Assembly: GCF_000014685.1 (NCBI RefSeq) | Contig: NC_008321.1 | Span: 3,469,001-3,533,000 of the forward strand | Source: Shewanella sp. MR-4 | Lineage (GTDB): Bacteria > Pseudomonadota > Gammaproteobacteria > Enterobacterales > Shewanellaceae | Length of the DNA: 64,000 bases | Direction: 5' to 3' | Shown here: positions 61,591-64,000 of the stretch, piece by piece | Position numbering within the stretch: position 1 is the stretch's first letter | How the letters are laid out: every line of letters starts with the position of its first letter | Program-made: the position numbers and the translations under genes | The notes under the pieces: generated by a model | Databases searched by the model: none | Told to the model about the DNA's origin: nothing | The model's input: only the letters and a program-made list of their open reading frames with translations

Positions 61591-64000
61591 TTACGCAAAC
61601 AGACGAACTTCGCCGTCACCTTCAATATTGGTTACGCAGCGATGGCACAGCGTTGGATGAGCCTCAATCTTGCCCACTTCTTCCCTGTGGTGCCAACAAC
61701 GTTCGCATTTCTCTGCTGTTGTTGCATTTACCACTAACTTCAATGAAGCCAATTCAGTTTCAACGGCATCGCTTGTCGCATCTGCCAATGGCAATACTTT
61801 GGCTTCTGAAGTTAATAGGACGAAACGCAGCTCATCACCAATGTGCGTTAACTGCTCAGTTAAAGCAGCATCGGCAAACAGCGTGACTTCGGCTTCCAAG
61901 GAGCCGCCAATACGTTTATCGCGGCGCGCTTGCTCGATAACCTTGTTGACTTCGTTACGCACAGTCAGCAGATTTTCCCAGTACGCATCACTTAAATCAG
62001 TATCTAAAGTGATAGATTGCAGATCTTGGTACCATTCTTGGGTAAACACGTAAGCATTACGTTGACCAGGCAGTAATTGCCACACTTCGTCGGCAGTAAA
62101 GCTCAGGATTGGCGCAATCCAACGCACCATAGCCTCAGCAATGTGGAACAGTGCAGATTGGCAGCTACGGCGGGCATGGCCCTCTTGCTTAGCGGTATAT
62201 TGACGGTCTTTGATGATGTCTAAGTAGAAGCTACCTAGCTCAACCGAGCAGAACTGCATCAGCTTTTGCGTCACAATATGGAAGTTATATTGCTCATAAG
62301 CTTCAATGATTTCTTGCTGCAGCGCTGCTGCGCGGCGCACCGCCCAGCGGTCTAACGCCACCATATCTTCTACAGCCACTAAGTCCTTAGCTGGGTCGAA
62401 GCCATTAAGATTCGCCAGTAAGAAACGAGCGGTGTTACGAATACGGCGATAAGCATCGGCGCTACGGTTTAAGATTTCATCCGATACTGTCATTTCACCG
62501 CTGTAGTCGGTTGCAGCAACCCAAAGACGCAGAATATCCGCACCTAGCTTGTTAGTCACTTGCTGAGGCGCAATAACGTTACCGATAGATTTCGACATCT
62601 TGCGACCTTTACCATCAACGGTAAAGCCGTGGGTCAGCACTTGCTTGTAAGGTGCTTTGCCAGTCATAGCAGTAGAAATCATCAATGACGACATAAACCA
62701 ACCACGGTGTTGATCGCTACCTTCAAGGTATAAATCGACACCATGACCATGAAACTCTGGGCGCGCGCCTACCACAGAAGCAAAGGTTGAACCTGAGTCG
62801 TACCATACGTCTAAGGTATCGGTCACTTTGCGGTATTGTTCTGCTTCTTCACCCAGTAATTCGGCAGCATCGAGATCCCACCAAGCTTGAATGCCTTCTT
62901 GCTCAATGCGGTTGGCCACACGTGCCATTAACGACACGCTGTCAGGGTGCAGCTCTTCAGTTTCGCGGTGTACGAATAAGGTAATTGGCACGCCCCAAGT
63001 ACGTTGACGGGAGATACACCAATCAGGACGATTCTCAACCATCTTCTCGATACGGCTTTGGCCCCAGTCAGGGATCCACTGAGTCTGCTCAATTTCGCTT
63101 AATGCTTGCTTGCGCAGGTTTTGGTTATCCATTGAGATAAACCATTGCGGCGTAGCACGGAAGATAATAGGCGTTTTATGGCGCCAGCAGTGTGGATAGC
63201 TGTGACGGTACGCAACATGGTGTAATAGCGCGCCTTTTTCTTTCAGCAGTGCAACCACATTGTCGTTTGCTTTAAATACGTGTTGACCGGCAAAAAACTC
63301 AGTGTCTGGTTTGTAAACGCCGTTATCGCCAACAGGGTTGGCCACTTCTAAGCCGTATTTTTGACCAACCACGAAGTCGTCTTGACCATGGCCAGGTGCC
63401 GTGTGAACCACACCCGTACCCGCGTCAGTCGTCACGTGGTCGCCTAAAATCGCAGGTACGTCAAAGGCTAAGAATGGATGTTTAAAGCGAACCAGCTCAA
63501 GTGCTGCGCCTTTAACTTTACCTAACACGTTGTGGCTCTCGGCGCCGTAACGCGTCATGCAAGCTTCAACTAACACGTCGGCCAGAATAACTGCGTGAGT
63601 CGCGCCCTCTTTCGCAAATTCAACCAAGCTGTAATCAAGCTCTGGGCTGATAGATAACGCACGGTTAGCAGGCAGCGTCCAAGGAGTGGTAGTCCAAATC
63701 ACCATAGCGACAGGATGTGAGTAATCGCTTACACCAAATTGAGCGGCAACGGCTTTGCTGTCAGTCGCAGTAAAGGCCACATCGATAGCGGGAGAGGTTT
63801 TATCCTCGTATTCCACCTCGGCTTCAGCCAATGCAGAACCACAGTCTGTACACCAATGAACAGGTTTAACACCTTTATGTAAGTGACCGTTTTCAATCAC
63901 TTTAGATAAAGAGCGTACGATATTGGCTTCGGTAGCAAAGTCCATCGTTAAATAAGGCTTTTGCCAATCACCCAGCACGCCTAAACGAATAAAGTCAGCA
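61591..64000 (-). CDS. ileS: Isoleucyl-tRNA synthetase, C-terminal ~800 residues (partial)
   Basis: The frame is open to the window edge, so the 5' part (with the HIGH motif) is missing. Visible: the CP1 editing domain (TTPWTLPANRALSISPELDY; GTGVVHTAPGHGQDDFVVGQ), the WFISMDNQNLR-QALSEI region, the KMSKS loop (GRKMSKSIGNVIAPQQV), the anticodon-binding domain and a C-terminal zinc motif (CERCWHHREEVGK and LCHRCVTNI). It charges tRNA-Ile, including the CAT tRNA-Ile2 near 2.7 kb. First gene visible of the operon ileS-lspA-fkpB-ispH. Confidence 0.97.
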   Translation of the reverse strand, partial: ADFIRLGVLGDWQKPYLTMDFATEANIVRSLSKVIENGHLHKGVKPVHWCTDCGSALAEAEVEYEDKTSPAIDVAFTATDSKAVAAQFGVSDYSHPVAMVIWTTTPWTLPANRALSISPELDYSLVEFAKEGATHAVILADVLVEACMTRYGAESHNVLGKVKGAALELVRFKHPFLAFDVPAILGDHVTTDAGTGVVHTAPGHGQDDFVVGQKYGLEVANPVGDNGVYKPDTEFFAGQHVFKANDNVVALLKEKGALLHHVAYRHSYPHCWRHKTPIIFRATPQWFISMDNQNLRKQALSEIEQTQWIPDWGQSRIEKMVENRPDWCISRQRTWGVPITLFVHRETEELHPDSVSLMARVANRIEQEGIQAWWDLDAAELLGEEAEQYRKVTDTLDVWYDSGSTFASVVGARPEFHGHGVDLYLEGSDQHRGWFMSSLMISTAMTGKAPYKQVLTHGFTVDGKGRKMSKSIGNVIAPQQVTNKLGADILRLWVAATDYSGEMTVSDEILNRSADAYRRIRNTARFLLANLNGFDPAKDLVAVEDMVALDRWAVRRAAALQQEIIEAYEQYNFHIVTQKLMQFCSVELGSFYLDIIKDRQYTAKQEGHARRSCQSALFHIAEAMVRWIAPILSFTADEVWQLLPGQRNAYVFTQEWYQDLQSITLDTDLSDAYWENLLTVRNEVNKVIEQARRDKRIGGSLEAEVTLFADAALTEQLTHIGDELRFVLLTSEAKVLPLADATSDAVETELASLKLVVNATTAEKCERCWHHREEVGKIEAHPTLCHRCVTNIEGDGEVRLFA

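Noticed and set aside
1..64000. CRISPR arrays, insertion sequences, prophage or integron features
   Set aside because: No regularly spaced direct repeats, transposase, integrase or phage structural genes were seen; gene content is ordinary chromosomal.

Overview
The window looks like chromosomal DNA of a Shewanella (gammaproteobacterium, close to the S. oneidensis / sp. MR-4 / ANA-3 group). This is inferred from gene content: a nagP-nagX-nagA-nagB-II-nagK N-acetylglucosamine pathway with a LacI-type NagR, a TapY2-type pilus accessory protein, many TonB/chemotaxis functions, and dnaG-rpoD. No plasmid, phage, IS element or CRISPR array was seen; this is core or near-core chromosome.

Layout. 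(1) 1-2.8 kb: 3' end of dnaG, rpoD, and a CAT-anticodon tRNA that matches tRNA-Ile2 (lysidine type) rather than tRNA-Met. (2) 2.9-8.5 kb: a Cache-type chemoreceptor, a POT peptide transporter and a luciferase-like monooxygenase. (3) 8.5-30.5 kb: a large polyamine and omega-amino-acid catabolic region. It has puuD-puuA, potF, potGHI, puuB, gabD and gabT on the minus strand, then a PuuR-like XRE-cupin regulator, a second PuuB-like oxidase, and a PuuC-like aldehyde dehydrogenase facing a beta-alanine/omega-amino acid:pyruvate aminotransferase and an mmsA dehydrogenase. Putrescine would be imported, gamma-glutamylated, oxidised, hydrolysed to GABA and sent to succinate. Beta-alanine-type products would go through malonate semialdehyde to acetyl-CoA. 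A DUF2937 gene, a sulfurtransferase, an RlpA-like lipoprotein, a cupin and a TorF-type porin are interspersed. (4) 30.5-49.9 kb: the N-acetylglucosamine/chitin regulon, with nagP, nagKBAX, an operon of substrate-binding protein + chemoreceptor + GH20 hexosaminidase, a TSUP transporter, a TonB receptor followed by a flavin-dependent halogenase and a DUF6445-like protein, and nagR. Six copies of an 18-bp palindrome (AATGACAGCGTTGTCATT-like) lie in front of these units and define the regulon directly from sequence. (5) 49.9-64 kb: ndh, a PII protein gene, two FimT/GspH pseudopilins, the minor pilin operon pilV-pilW-pilX-pilY1-pilE-tapY2, and ileS(partial)-lspA-fkpB-ispH.

Two regulatory networks can be read from repeated sites. 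The NagR boxes tie outer-membrane uptake, sensing, hydrolysis, inner-membrane transport and cytoplasmic catabolism together with a halogenase and a TSUP protein of unknown role. Four copies of an ATGTTCATTATTT element resembling the E. coli PuuR site occur upstream of puuB, puuDA and the omega-aminotransferase, so beta-alanine catabolism probably belongs to the putrescine regulon. A distinct AAAAAGTGTG inverted repeat sits between the regulator gene and the second puuB-like gene.

Most genes are well-known families. No wholly new system was identified; the least explained parts are the halogenase/DUF6445/TSUP members of the NagR regulon and the translationally coupled binding-protein/chemoreceptor pair.
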